In this document: piece by piece, positions 51,944 through 61,735 of the stretch | How positions within the stretch are numbered: position 1 is the first letter of the stretch | Layout: the number at the start of each line of letters is the position of its first letter | DNA from: Haliscomenobacter hydrossis DSM 1100 | GTDB taxonomy: Bacteria; Bacteroidota; Bacteroidia; Chitinophagales; Saprospiraceae | Reading direction: 5' to 3' | NCBI RefSeq assembly: GCF_000212735.1 | Contig: NC_015510.1 | Location: forward strand, 1,302,001-1,366,000 | Length of the DNA stretch: 64,000 bases | The notes under the pieces: model-generated | What the model was told of the DNA's origin: nothing | The model's database searches: none | The model's input: only the letters and a program-made list of their open reading frames with translations | Translations under genes and position numbers: made by a program

Positions 51944-54900
51944 ATGAAAAAAATTCTTGCTCTGCTGGGTTTCATCCTGGCTGTTCAACTGACGGCCTGG
52001 GCTCAAGGGCCTTCTTTTAATTTCTCCTCTGCAGTAAAAAATACTGATGAAGAGGTTTGTATTAAAGTAACCGTCAAAGACTTTACGGACATCACGTCCT
52101 TAAAGTTTCCCATTTTTTGGGATAGTACTATTTTGGAATTCAAAGAAGTACGTCCAACCGCCGAGTTACCGGGTTTGGATGTATCCGATTTTGATCCCAG
52201 CCGATCCAAATCGGGTTTGTTGTTTTTGAACTGGTCTCCGGGAGCTTGTAACAGCACCAATTCCATCACGAAAAATGATGGTGTAACCATTTTTGAGGTT
52301 TGTTTCAAAGTCATTGGCAAATACGGACAAGCTTCCAGTGTTGGCCTAAGTGAAGACCGCGATTTTATTGGCGACATCGACCCCATCATCATTGGTCGTT
52401 TCAATGGTAGTGGAAATTGTGTTTCCATTGGTTACAATCGAGAATCTGCCATAGGAGATGTAGCGGTAGGCGTACGCCCCATCCGTCTTTTTGCATCAGA
52501 GGCTTCCGGAAGCTCCGGAGAAATTGTATTCATCAACGTGCGGGTAAGTGGCTTTGACAAGTTGACGAGCTTTCAGTTCTCGATGAACTATGACACGACC
52601 TTACTCGAATTCAATAACGTACTCCCGCTCGAGAATTTAACCAACCTCTCTTCCAGCAGTTTCGGTCGTCCCAATGATCCTGCCGGTAACATTGACAAAG
52701 GAAATTTAACCGTTTCCTGGTCTTTTGTCGAATCCCAGGGCATTACGCTCACCGACAGTACCGCAATTTTCCAGGTGTTTTTCAAAATCATCGGCCCTTG
52801 TGGCTCTGATGCCGCTGCCGTCGTTTTTTCAGATATACCAACCAAAAAAGAAGCCATCAATACGGTTCGGGAAGGGGAAATTATTCCCATTATTGGCCAA
52901 CCCACCTATGTCAATATTTCTCCTTGCGACCCGCCGGGATTAAAGTTGGCCGTCAATTGTGGGGTACCTGTTCAGATCAACCAGGAGGTATGTGTAAAAA
53001 TCAGTGCACCGGAAGGGATGTCCACCATTAATACCTTGAATTTCCTGACCGAATGGAATGCCAATACCTTGCAATTCACTAAAATCAATAACATTAACAA
53101 CAAAATCCCCGGCTTTAGCGAATCTTTCTTCAACAAAGCCAACGTTGCTAATGGGGTATTGGGTTTGAATTGGGTGGCTCCAGGTACAACTTCTGCAACT
53201 TTGAATCCAGGAGAAACCCTTTTTGAAGTGTGTTTCAAAGCCGTAGGACTTAGTGGGACCCTCAGTCCTACCGACAGTATCCTGGAAGCGCCCGTACAAT
53301 TGAACCGCAATACTGCCGTCATTACCCGAAGAGGAAGTGTGCTCAACATCGGGCTGGCGCCGCGCAACTGCGAGGTACAAATCATCCAGCCAGCAGGGGT
53401 TCGTATTGTACTGAGTGCCGGAAATGGAAAACCTGGCGATGAAATCTGTACGGATGTAACCGTTGGTAACTTCAAAGACGTAATCGACCTGCAATTTTCC
53501 CTAAGTTGGGAACCCGCCGATATTTCTTTTACCGAAATCAAAAACCTGAATACCACCGCACTACCCGGCCTGAGTCTTGCTTCCAACTTTAGTTTGGTCG
53601 GAGTCGATGGCGGTGCATTGTCCTTTGATTATACTTCCGCAACTCCGAGAACTGTCCTTGATGGAACGGTAATTTTTCAGGTATGTTACGACATCACCGG
53701 GCAGTCCCCAGGTGAATTAGGTACCCAGGACAATTGCGACAACAACATTGAAGTGGTTGACTTGCCGCTCGAACGCGAGGCCATTTTAAGTACGTCTAAT
53801 GGTAAAAACGTGGGGATTACCGGTGCGCCAACCAATGTTTGTATTTTGAATCCAACCGGATTTTTCCTTTTGATGGGCCAAAACAAAGGGTATTCTAAAG
53901 ATACCGTTTGTGTGGACTTCAACGTAGAAAACTTTAAAAATGTAACTTCTACCCAGTTCACCGTCAATTGGCCTACCGATTTAAAATTTGTTTCTGCAAC
54001 GCCTGCCAGTGGCATTACTGGTCTGGTCTTAAATAACAGTTCTGCCCCAGTAGGTGTACTTACGGTTGATTTTAGTGACCCGGCCGGCAGAACACTACTG
54101 GATTCAGCTACTTTGTTTACCATGTGCTTCGAACTGATCGGGGCAGTCAATGAGTGCCATAAAATCGACATCAACAATACCCCCAATCCATCCGTTACCA
54201 CGTTGGATGGGGTAGGTAGTGTATTCCCCAAAGCAGGTGAAGTCTGTATCCAGGATACCATCCTGCTGGTAGATACCCTGATCACCATTGCTTCCTGTCC
54301 TGGACAACGCAACGGCACGATTGAAGTAAAAACACAGGGAGGAACGGGTGATGTCTTTTATCTGTGGGAAGCCCTGGATCAAAATGCCGGAACCGTTCCA
54401 CTCCAGTTCACTCCAAAGGCAATCAACCTTCCCGCAGGACGGGTTCAACTGCGTACATTTGATTCGCGCAAACCCAATCCAATTGTGCGCATCGATACGT
54501 TCATGATTGGGGAGAACAGTGTTGTACCGAGTGCAGATGCGGGCAGAGATACGATTAAAGGTTGTATTGGCGCTTTGCGGCTCAATGCAAAAGCTGGTCC
54601 TGGAACCAACTTGATCTACAACTGGTCGGCACTAACCGGGTCAATATCCGGTGGTACTGATCGATTGTTTACCGTTGTTGATGAACCAGGCTCTTACGTC
54701 TTTACCGTTTTGGACAGAACGACGGGATGCGCAGGAAAAGACACCATCGAAGTACGCAACGCAGCTACTCCAAACGCCGATGCCGGCAATGATATCCTCC
54801 TGGATTGCAAAGCCGATACATTGCGGTTGGATGGAAGCAAATCTTCACAAGGCACCACCCTTAAATACAAGTGGAGTGGTCCGGTAGGAACAACCATTGA

Positions 54901-57616
54901 TCCAAGTGAAGTAAACATCATCAATCCAAAAATAAACGCTGCCGGTTTTTATACCCTGGAAGTTCGAGATACGGTAACCCGTTGCTTCGCGACAGACACC
55001 GTTGAAGTAAAAAGCTCTCAAACTCGTCCCAATGCCAATGCTGGTGAAGACCTCTTGTTGGGTTGTACCGGTGAGCCAGTTACGCTGGATGCCACTAAAT
55101 CGCAAAACAATTCTCCAGCGGTAATTTACGAATGGTTAGATGCCAGTAATGCCATCATCAGCCGTGCCCAGCAATTTAATGTCACTACACTGGGGACTTA
55201 CGTGCTGCGGATTGTAGACGAGGCCAATGGCTGTTTGGATATAGACACGGTGCTCGTTAAGCCTAGCCCGGATTATCCGACGCTCATCGGTTCAAAAGAT
55301 GTAGATATTTCCTGCAAAACGGACAAACCTGTATTGACCACCACCGTAAATAACGCCGCTTCGTTCAAAGCAAAATGGATCAGTACGGATGGAGGGCAAT
55401 TTGAAGCAGGAACTGATACGATTCCGAGTGCAATTGTTACCGCAGCCGGAACTTATATTCTGACCGTGACCAATACGGTAAGCAGTTGTGTTTCTACCGA
55501 CACCGTGGTGGTTAAAGTCAATCAGACCACCCCAACGGTTGATGCGGGATCAGGTGGATCCTTGACTTGTACGCAACCAAGTCTTTCCCTCACCAGCACC
55601 GCGGGAGGTAGCCAGAATATGACCCTCAGCTGGACCAGAGATGGCCAAGTAGTGGCTACGGACTCTACCACGATCCGGGTTACCACTGCGGGAACTTACA
55701 TTTTTACCGCTCGGGATACCCTCAGCGGTTGTGCTGGAATCGACTCGGTGGTGGTCGCTCAAGATGCAAATCTGCCCCAAGTTGCTTTCCCCAATGTAGC
55801 CAAAATCAATTGTAGCACACCAAACCTCACGTTGACCGGAAATGTAACTCCGGCGAACACAAACTATACTTATGCCTGGACAACCAGTGATGGAACCATT
55901 GTCAGCGGAGGCAATACCATCAGTCCACTTGTAAGCAAGGCTGGTGCGTATACTTTACAAGTGACCAACACGACTACAGGCTGTATTGGTGAAGGTTTGG
56001 CACAGGTACTTGCCGATACGACTGCTCCGCTTGCAAAAGCTGGCGCAGACCAAGTCTTGAGCTGCAAATCAGACACCCTCACCTTGAATGGAACAGGCTC
56101 AGGAACCGGTTCCAAAATTACCTACACCTGGTCTGCCCAGGGAGGTGGCGCAACGCCTTCACCAGCTAACGCACTCCAAACCAAGATCAGCCAAGCCGGA
56201 CTTTATATCCTTACCGTAAGAGATACCTCCAATGGCTGTTTCCGGGTGGACAGTGTAAGCATTACTTCGGATAAGGAAGCACCTACCGCATCCATTGCTC
56301 AGGCTCCAGCCATCACTTGTAAAACCCCCGCGGTACTAGTAAGCGCAACAGGGTCGCAAGGTGCTCAATTCCAGACCACCTGGAAGGGGCCTGATGGGCA
56401 AGCCGTTGCTCCGGGTGCCAATCCACTAGAAATCAGTGCTACCCAAAGTGGTGTTTACGAACTCACTATTTTGAATACCCAGAATAGCTGTTCAACCGTA
56501 GCCACAACCAGCATTGCCGATAACGCACAAAAGCCAACAGTACAGGCCGTGACGCCTGTGCCAATTGCCTGCGCAGGAGTGAAGGTTTCGCTAAATGGAG
56601 CTGGTTCTTCTACCGGAGCAGGCATCACCTACAAATGGACGGTGGGGACTGGCAATGGAACCATTACCTCCGACAATACCCTGGCACCACAAGTCAATGC
56701 CCCTGGCACTTACAAACTGGTGGTCAGCAATACCGAAAATGGTTGCACCAGTGAATCAACCGTAACGGTATCACTTGACAATTCCCTCGCTCGGGCAACT
56801 GCGGGTAGAGATACCTCTACTTGCAACGATGAAGCGCCACTGATTGGGAATCTTCCTTCCGGAACCACTGGCCAATGGACGAGTGCAGCGGGTATTACCA
56901 TTGAAATGCCCAGCCTCGCCAGTACCATGGCACTGGGACTAAAAGAAGGAGACAACCGTTTCATTTGGTCGCTGTCCACTGCCGAGTGTGCCAACTACAG
57001 CCGGGATACGCTCCGCATTGTGCGCGAAACGGCACCCATTGCAGCCAACGACCGTCTGGACAACTTTACGGCTAGCGCAGCGAAGCCAACCACCACCATC
57101 AATGTGGTCTCCAATGACCAAAAAATCAGTTCTACCGCTGGGTTTGTGGTTAGCGTTGCTAAAGACCCTAGCTTGGGTCTCATTGATGCCATCAATGGTG
57201 GAAGCATTGTATACCGCGGGTTGCCCGGTCGTTCTGGAAGTGATCAATTTACGTATCAGGTGTGCAACAAAATTTGTGTTGATCTGTGTGATTCCGCTTC
57301 GGTTACCATTCAGGTTAAATCGGACAATACCTACCAGTACTCTGTACCAACAGGCATCACGCCTAACGGAGATGGAGCAAACGATGAAATGCGTTTTGAA
57401 GTCTTGGAAGTTCAGCCAGAACAGTACAAAGACAACGAAATCGTCATCTTCAACCGCTGGGGTGATATTGTTTACCGTGCGAAACCTTACCTGAACAACT
57501 GGAGAGGCACCAACAGCACCGGACAAGATTTGCCCACTGGAACGTACTACTACATTTTACGACTGGACATTCCCAATGGGGTCATCATCAAGGGTGACAT
57601 TACCATTGTGAAATAG
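51944..57616 (+). CDS. Giant surface adhesin with five cohesin-like domains, PKD-like repeats and gliding-type C-terminal domain
   Basis: 1890 aa from the ATG at 51944, which gives the signal peptide KKILALLGFILAVQLTAWAQ; upstream in-frame ATG/TTG codons are less likely. Five consecutive cohesin-like domains span ~22-165, 179-325, 330-482, 485-635 and 640-775; each has a V-C-(I/V/T)-x-V start, an F-x-x-x-W/Y-D strand and a late (F/V)-x-V-C-F/Y-(K/D) strand. About ten PKD-like repeats of ~85 residues follow (A-G-x-D-x-x-L-x-C starts, ~860-1620). The end is SVPTGITPNGDGANDEM ... NRWGDIVYRA, the gliding-motility-associated domain exported by T9SS. It is co-transcribed with PorP/SprF and ends at a strong terminator. 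Confidence 0.9.
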   Translation: MKKILALLGFILAVQLTAWAQGPSFNFSSAVKNTDEEVCIKVTVKDFTDITSLKFPIFWDSTILEFKEVRPTAELPGLDVSDFDPSRSKSGLLFLNWSPGACNSTNSITKNDGVTIFEVCFKVIGKYGQASSVGLSEDRDFIGDIDPIIIGRFNGSGNCVSIGYNRESAIGDVAVGVRPIRLFASEASGSSGEIVFINVRVSGFDKLTSFQFSMNYDTTLLEFNNVLPLENLTNLSSSSFGRPNDPAGNIDKGNLTVSWSFVESQGITLTDSTAIFQVFFKIIGPCGSDAAAVVFSDIPTKKEAINTVREGEIIPIIGQPTYVNISPCDPPGLKLAVNCGVPVQINQEVCVKISAPEGMSTINTLNFLTEWNANTLQFTKINNINNKIPGFSESFFNKANVANGVLGLNWVAPGTTSATLNPGETLFEVCFKAVGLSGTLSPTDSILEAPVQLNRNTAVITRRGSVLNIGLAPRNCEVQIIQPAGVRIVLSAGNGKPGDEICTDVTVGNFKDVIDLQFSLSWEPADISFTEIKNLNTTALPGLSLASNFSLVGVDGGALSFDYTSATPRTVLDGTVIFQVCYDITGQSPGELGTQDNCDNNIEVVDLPLEREAILSTSNGKNVGITGAPTNVCILNPTGFFLLMGQNKGYSKDTVCVDFNVENFKNVTSTQFTVNWPTDLKFVSATPASGITGLVLNNSSAPVGVLTVDFSDPAGRTLLDSATLFTMCFELIGAVNECHKIDINNTPNPSVTTLDGVGSVFPKAGEVCIQDTILLVDTLITIASCPGQRNGTIEVKTQGGTGDVFYLWEALDQNAGTVPLQFTPKAINLPAGRVQLRTFDSRKPNPIVRIDTFMIGENSVVPSADAGRDTIKGCIGALRLNAKAGPGTNLIYNWSALTGSISGGTDRLFTVVDEPGSYVFTVLDRTTGCAGKDTIEVRNAATPNADAGNDILLDCKADTLRLDGSKSSQGTTLKYKWSGPVGTTIDPSEVNIINPKINAAGFYTLEVRDTVTRCFATDTVEVKSSQTRPNANAGEDLLLGCTGEPVTLDATKSQNNSPAVIYEWLDASNAIISRAQQFNVTTLGTYVLRIVDEANGCLDIDTVLVKPSPDYPTLIGSKDVDISCKTDKPVLTTTVNNAASFKAKWISTDGGQFEAGTDTIPSAIVTAAGTYILTVTNTVSSCVSTDTVVVKVNQTTPTVDAGSGGSLTCTQPSLSLTSTAGGSQNMTLSWTRDGQVVATDSTTIRVTTAGTYIFTARDTLSGCAGIDSVVVAQDANLPQVAFPNVAKINCSTPNLTLTGNVTPANTNYTYAWTTSDGTIVSGGNTISPLVSKAGAYTLQVTNTTTGCIGEGLAQVLADTTAPLAKAGADQVLSCKSDTLTLNGTGSGTGSKITYTWSAQGGGATPSPANALQTKISQAGLYILTVRDTSNGCFRVDSVSITSDKEAPTASIAQAPAITCKTPAVLVSATGSQGAQFQTTWKGPDGQAVAPGANPLEISATQSGVYELTILNTQNSCSTVATTSIADNAQKPTVQAVTPVPIACAGVKVSLNGAGSSTGAGITYKWTVGTGNGTITSDNTLAPQVNAPGTYKLVVSNTENGCTSESTVTVSLDNSLARATAGRDTSTCNDEAPLIGNLPSGTTGQWTSAAGITIEMPSLASTMALGLKEGDNRFIWSLSTAECANYSRDTLRIVRETAPIAANDRLDNFTASAAKPTTTINVVSNDQKISSTAGFVVSVAKDPSLGLIDAINGGSIVYRGLPGRSGSDQFTYQVCNKICVDLCDSASVTIQVKSDNTYQYSVPTGITPNGDGANDEMRFEVLEVQPEQYKDNEIVIFNRWGDIVYRAKPYLNNWRGTNSTGQDLPTGTYYYILRLDIPNGVIIKGDITIVK

Positions 57617-57640
57617 AGGATACTGAGATTGACGATTGCG

Positions 57641-57683
57641 GCCCGCAAGAACATTCATTTGCTCTTGCGGGCTTTCTTTTTTT
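57641..57683 (+). terminator. Rho-independent terminator of the adhesin operon
   Basis: GCCCGCAAGA (57641-57650) pairs with TCTTGCGGGC (57663-57672), followed by TTTCTTTTTTT. It also lies at the 3' end of the opposing LytTR gene. Confidence 0.85.
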
Positions 57684-58470
57684 ATACAAAGCCCAGCACT
57701 TTGGCTACTTCACTTTTGTAACTGCGACCAATGGGCAGTTCTTGTCCATTGATTTCAACGTGGTTGGGCGAAAAGGCCTGGATTTTGTTCAACGCCACCA
57801 GGAAGGAGCGGTGGATGCGCAAAAATTTTCCATCGGGCAGTTTTTGTTCCAAATAACTGATCTTTTGTTTGGTCACAATCCGGCGTCCGCCCACATGAAT
57901 GATCACGTAATCTTTTAAGCTTTCAATGTATTGGATGTCGTCCAGAGGGACTTTGATCATCTTTTTGTCGGCCCGCACAATGATGCTGTCTGCCGTTTGC
58001 ATGGGCAGCGGATCCTCATTGAGCGAAGGCATATTTGAGATACCCGGTGCAATCATGATCGAAGTGCCCAAACCCGAGCCTGGCATTGTTTCACCTGCGG
58101 CATTAGCGGCTTGCTGGAATTGCGAATAGGCCTTACTCAATGCTTTTAAAAAACGGCTGAAAGGAATGGGTTTTAACAAATAGTCGACAGCGTCCATTTC
58201 AAACGCCTCAATGGCATAATCGCGATAAGCCGTGGTGAAGATGATTTTGGGGCGCTGCTGAAGGGTTTTTAAAAATTCAATCCCGTCCAGTTTGGGCATT
58301 TGGATATCCAAAAACAGTAAGTCTACCGTCTGTTCTTGCATCAGGGCGAAGGCTTGCAGGGCGTTTTCACAACGCCCGATCAACTCGAGTCCTTCGATCC
58401 GATGGATATAAGAACTCAAGACATCCAGTGCCAAAGGTTCATCGTCAACAATTAAGCATCTAATCTTCAT
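57682..58470 (-). CDS. Orphan LytTR-family response regulator
   Basis: 262 aa. Receiver domain: CLIVDDEPLALDVLSSYI, phospho-acceptor Asp55 in LLFLDIQMPKLDG, Lys in YLLKPIPFSRFL. A longer linker than in the 26312 protein (~125-160, including GETMPGSGLGTSIMIAPG) leads to the LytTR domain (~160-262, IIVRADKKMIKVPLDDIQYI, RIHRSFLVALNKI). No histidine kinase is next to it, so its partner is elsewhere (possibly a LytS-type or TPR-type kinase such as those in this window). It converges on the adhesin operon across a shared terminator. Confidence 0.93.
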   Translation of the reverse strand: MKIRCLIVDDEPLALDVLSSYIHRIEGLELIGRCENALQAFALMQEQTVDLLFLDIQMPKLDGIEFLKTLQQRPKIIFTTAYRDYAIEAFEMDAVDYLLKPIPFSRFLKALSKAYSQFQQAANAAGETMPGSGLGTSIMIAPGISNMPSLNEDPLPMQTADSIIVRADKKMIKVPLDDIQYIESLKDYVIIHVGGRRIVTKQKISYLEQKLPDGKFLRIHRSFLVALNKIQAFSPNHVEINGQELPIGRSYKSEVAKVLGFV

Positions 58471-58512
58471 GTTTCACTGGCTTATGGGGATAATAGGTGA
58501 TTGCAACAAGTG

Positions 58513-59148
58513 CTAAAGTCGCAGATTGATTATGCTCACTTTGATTCTTTTGGCGTCTACCTCCGGGTTGGTGGACAAAATTTCCCGGTCGCCCAACAGG
58601 GATTCCGGCGTAGCATTGCGGGTGTCATTCAACACAATCATCAGATCAGGGTTCATTTTTCCGCCGTTCCAATTGCTGACCGCACCCCCGTAGTCCCAGC
58701 CGAAGCCCAAAAATGTAATCGGCTTGCCGTTGATTTTTTCCAATTCCGCCAGGCTGGTGCCGATGCTGATGCCCTCGACGGTTTTCCAATCTGTACCTTC
58801 CTGGCTGATCCGCAAAAATGCGGGTCGGTCTTTCACCAGGCTGGAATCGTAATACACCTCTACTTCATTGCGGGTATCTCCAAAAATGACAAACCCAGGT
58901 GCCTGTGCGCCTTCACCCAGGTAAATGTCCTGACGTTTGACGTTTTGGGGGCCAAAAGTTTGCACCAAATCATTCTCCAAACTGTGTTCAGCGTATAAGG
59001 GTCCAATTCTTTTTCCGGGGACCAACAGAAAGTCCCCCCCGGCTTTTTGGCGGCCATCGCCAATTGCCTCCGCTTTGGGCGATTGCCCGGCGGGTTGGCA
59101 CGCGCAACACAACATCAGCAGGAAAGCAGAAAGCAGGCTAATTTTCAT
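58513..59148 (-). CDS. Hypothetical lipoprotein
   Basis: 211 aa. Signal peptide SLLSAFLLMLCCA then Cys17 (C-C-A-C-Q), so lipid anchored. The mature region contains LLVPGKRIGPLYAEHSLENDL (~42) and GISIGTSLAELEKINGKPIT (~125), two stretches of the kind found in Bacteroidota periplasmic proteins that scan for substrate (G-x-x-x-G-T-S-L-A-E-L-E is typical of small beta/alpha repeats). The family name is not known to me. It is a single gene between the LytTR regulator and the STM401x cluster, transcribed on the minus strand; the 383-bp gap upstream contains a CCCGATACATCGGG palindrome (59253) and probable gene remnants. Confidence 0.68.
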   Translation of the reverse strand: MKISLLSAFLLMLCCACQPAGQSPKAEAIGDGRQKAGGDFLLVPGKRIGPLYAEHSLENDLVQTFGPQNVKRQDIYLGEGAQAPGFVIFGDTRNEVEVYYDSSLVKDRPAFLRISQEGTDWKTVEGISIGTSLAELEKINGKPITFLGFGWDYGGAVSNWNGGKMNPDLMIVLNDTRNATPESLLGDREILSTNPEVDAKRIKVSIINLRL

Positions 59149-59324
59149 CCATTTTTGGCGTTGAAGACGATAAGTGCTAGGATACTATTAATCAACAGAA
59201 TTCAACGCCGAGATTTTGGATTTCAGCGACTTATTTTTGAGGCGCAATTCCCGATACATCGGGACAGGACAGCGCATTGTAACGAAAAAATAAGGAAGAT
59301 GAAATTCAAAAGATCAAGTTGAAA

Positions 59325-59531
59325 ATGTCGATTAATAGTGTCCCAGCACTTAAAGCACTAAATTTAGAAAAGTTTGGCTTTATGGAGGGGGAAATGTGGG
59401 GCAATAATTTTATGTTGGGGTAACATTCAAGGTATAATCGAATGCCATACTGCTATAACTTCCTATAGGCCTGGATTTGTTCAGGAGGGCATTACCAAAC
59501 TTAAAAACAATCTTGAGTATAAAAACTGCTT
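59325..59531 (+). pseudogene. Possible decayed coding sequence
   Basis: A 32-codon frame at 59325-59423 reads MSINSVPALKALNLEKFGFM then EGEMWGNNFMLG. A second frame immediately after reads NIQGIIECHTAITSYRPGFV then QEGITKLKNNLEYKNCF and stops at about 59535. Both look coding-like and adjoin at one point, suggesting one small gene broken by a frameshift. No family is recognised. It lies between the lipoprotein and the STM4011-like gene, and nothing else is seen in 59149-59531. Confidence 0.3.
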
Positions 59532-60392
59532 TTAGAAATTTATCAAAGCAATTCGCTCCAACAATCTATCACCAAAAACTTTTTCCAACTGTAATTTCTC
59601 CAAATGCACATAACCAATGTGACAGCCGCAGGTGTCATTGGTGCACAATCTTGGGTAAAGATTTTGTTCAAAATTCGCATCGTAAATATTTCCAATTGCC
59701 ACTTTGATGAAATGACAACGGGTAATATCGCCCGAACCATTGACGCTAAAAGTGGTATGCCCGGCCCGACAAGGAAAGCCTTTACTGATGTGATTGATCA
59801 GATTGTAGGAAACATGAGGGTCTATGGCAGTCATGCGGTAAATGTCCTCGGGCGTGTAATAGTGGGCATCTTTTTTCAACGCATTTATCCATATATAGGT
59901 GTTTTCTGGTAGTTTTTGGCGCATCTCTTCTATCTCCCTCAAGGCTTCTTTAAACCCTACAACGCCTACACTGTATTTTACCTGAAAAGCGTCTAATTGC
60001 TGGCATTTTTTCAAAAACTGGTGCATAGTGGTTTGGGTTGGGTGATAGGTTGCCCATAAAGCCACTTTTTCTTTACAGCAGTTTTCTAGCCAATTTAAGC
60101 TGCAAGAAAGATTGGTTTGGATCGACACTTTACAGACATGGGGCATTTGACTCAGTCGTATCATTGCCTCTTGATAGTGCCTGCGTATCAAAGCTTCGCC
60201 CCAAGGTGTAAAAAGAATACCAATGCGCTCTTTTTTACGCGTTTCTACCCAATTCACAAACCTGTTCAGTTCTTGCGCATCTTTTTCCAAAACTTTTCTA
60301 CTGTCTTTCTTTTTGGCAAAGGGGCAATAGTCGCAACTGTAATTGCAACCAGAAAGTGTACCGCGGTATAGAATAGACCAATTTATTGACAT
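59532..60392 (-). CDS. STM4011-family radical SAM protein
   Basis: 286 aa. The radical SAM cluster motif C-x3-C-x2-C is Cys16, Cys20, Cys23 in SGCNYSCDYCPFAKKK. A partial TIM barrel follows (GILFTPWGEALIRRHYQEAM with the G-G-E-like motif). The C-terminal CRAGHTTFSVNGSGDITRCH ... CTNDTCGCHIGY holds extra cysteines like a SPASM/twitch auxiliary cluster region. It is the last gene of the STM4011-STM4015 set, 20 bp after the STM4012-like gene. The family is widespread but its product is unknown; a role in modifying a peptide or small metabolite with the other cluster enzymes is inferred. Confidence 0.9.
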   Translation of the reverse strand: MSINWSILYRGTLSGCNYSCDYCPFAKKKDSRKVLEKDAQELNRFVNWVETRKKERIGILFTPWGEALIRRHYQEAMIRLSQMPHVCKVSIQTNLSCSLNWLENCCKEKVALWATYHPTQTTMHQFLKKCQQLDAFQVKYSVGVVGFKEALREIEEMRQKLPENTYIWINALKKDAHYYTPEDIYRMTAIDPHVSYNLINHISKGFPCRAGHTTFSVNGSGDITRCHFIKVAIGNIYDANFEQNLYPRLCTNDTCGCHIGYVHLEKLQLEKVFGDRLLERIALINF

Positions 60393-60412
60393 GACATGAG
60401 TTGCATTTGGAC

Positions 60413-61735
60413 TTATTTCAAATCAAAATCCTGCATTTTCGCTACAATTTCATCAGAATACAGCCAAGGGCCAATCGCATCGGACAAATCTATGCCTTCT
60501 GATGTGAGTCTTATATATGTGTCATTTTCGATAAAACACAAACCCGATTCTATTAATTGTATCAATTGGGGGTAGTCTGCTAAAACATCGGACTTGAAAA
60601 ACGCTTGATATTGTCGTTTATCCAATCCCGCTACTTGCAAAATAGATTTGATGAGGTACCGGCGTTTGCGTTCATCATCATTGAGTTTGATGCCATAATC
60701 CGCAACGGCATAATCCACTGAGGTTTTGGCTATGTAGTTTTGGATAATGCTTTTTACATTTTTGCTGCCTACGGCATATTCCGAGGAATAATGTACATAT
60801 TTTGTATAGGAACGTGCCCCTGCACCCAAGCCAAGCATACCATCTTCCTGGCAACAGTATTGTAAATTGTCGGCGGTTTTGTCTATGGATTTTAAGCGAA
60901 ACATCCGCATTGAAATTTGCTCGTAGCCTTGACTGGTAAGGTATTCTTTTGCCAACAAATACAAATGGAAACGGTTGTCTATCTCATTTTTTGCCATTTT
61001 TTCAATACCCGTCAAGGGGCGGGTATAAAGCGGGTAAATAAAAATTTCCTCGGGTTTATACGCCATGGCTGATTGCAGGGAAAACAACCACGAATCGGCG
61101 TTTTGTCCGTAAGCACCATAAATCAAATCGAGGTTCAAAGTCTTAAAATCAACGGCACGTATCATCGCAAGCGCGTCAAAAACTTCCTTATTTTTTTGTG
61201 GCCTGCCCAATGTTTTTTGTTCATTTTCAACAAAACTTTGAATCCCAATGCTGACCCTATCCACGCCATTTTGATATAGGAAATTCAATTTTTCGGGCGT
61301 AATTGTTTTGGGTGACATTTCAAAAGAGAATGGAACATCCCGCGTATTGGTTTCCATGTTGTGCTGAATAATCGAAAACAACTGTTCCAATAAAGGCAAT
61401 TCTAAAAAAGTCGGCGTGCCCCCTCCAACCGCCAATCGGGCAAATTGGGACGGACCAATCTCTTCTTTCACTATGGTTGCTTGCGTTTTTAATGCATGGA
61501 TGTACTGTTCTTCTACATTTCCTTTTGGATTGGCCACCGTGAATAAATTGCAAAAACCACAACGCATTTCACAAAAAGGAACATGCACGTACAGAAACAG
61601 ATTTTCTGTTGGCTCATCTTGCCACAAAGCTTTTAAAGGAATAGCGGACTCAAACGGACGATAAGCCTGCTTATGCGGGTACGAGTAAGCATAGCCCACA
61701 AAAGGGTTTTCAAATAAGGGTTCTTTTATGGTCAT
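60413..61735 (-). CDS. STM4012-family radical SAM protein (HemW/HemN-like)
   Basis: 440 aa from the ATG at 61735 (MTIKEPLFENPFVGYAYSYP); the longer frame upstream runs inside the next gene and is rejected. The cluster motif is C-x3-C-x2-C in VPFCEMRCGFCNLFT (~residues 55-62), preceded by the HemN/HemW-type LFLYVHVPFC. The barrel has LAVGGGTPTFLEL (~110) and DRVSIGIQSFVENEQKTLGR (~165). The C-terminal half resembles the HemW type with GLGAGARSYT. Despite this resemblance it belongs to the separate STM4012 family, always found with STM4011/4013/4014. It overlaps the STM4013-like gene by 4 bases. Confidence 0.93.
   Translation of the reverse strand: MTIKEPLFENPFVGYAYSYPHKQAYRPFESAIPLKALWQDEPTENLFLYVHVPFCEMRCGFCNLFTVANPKGNVEEQYIHALKTQATIVKEEIGPSQFARLAVGGGTPTFLELPLLEQLFSIIQHNMETNTRDVPFSFEMSPKTITPEKLNFLYQNGVDRVSIGIQSFVENEQKTLGRPQKNKEVFDALAMIRAVDFKTLNLDLIYGAYGQNADSWLFSLQSAMAYKPEEIFIYPLYTRPLTGIEKMAKNEIDNRFHLYLLAKEYLTSQGYEQISMRMFRLKSIDKTADNLQYCCQEDGMLGLGAGARSYTKYVHYSSEYAVGSKNVKSIIQNYIAKTSVDYAVADYGIKLNDDERKRRYLIKSILQVAGLDKRQYQAFFKSDVLADYPQLIQLIESGLCFIENDTYIRLTSEGIDLSDAIGPWLYSDEIVAKMQDFDLK

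Noticed and set aside
61319-61320. HemW/coproporphyrinogen oxidase assignment for the 440-aa radical SAM protein
   Set aside because: The motifs resemble HemW, but gene context (STM4011, 4013, 4014, 4015) places it in the separate STM4012 family.
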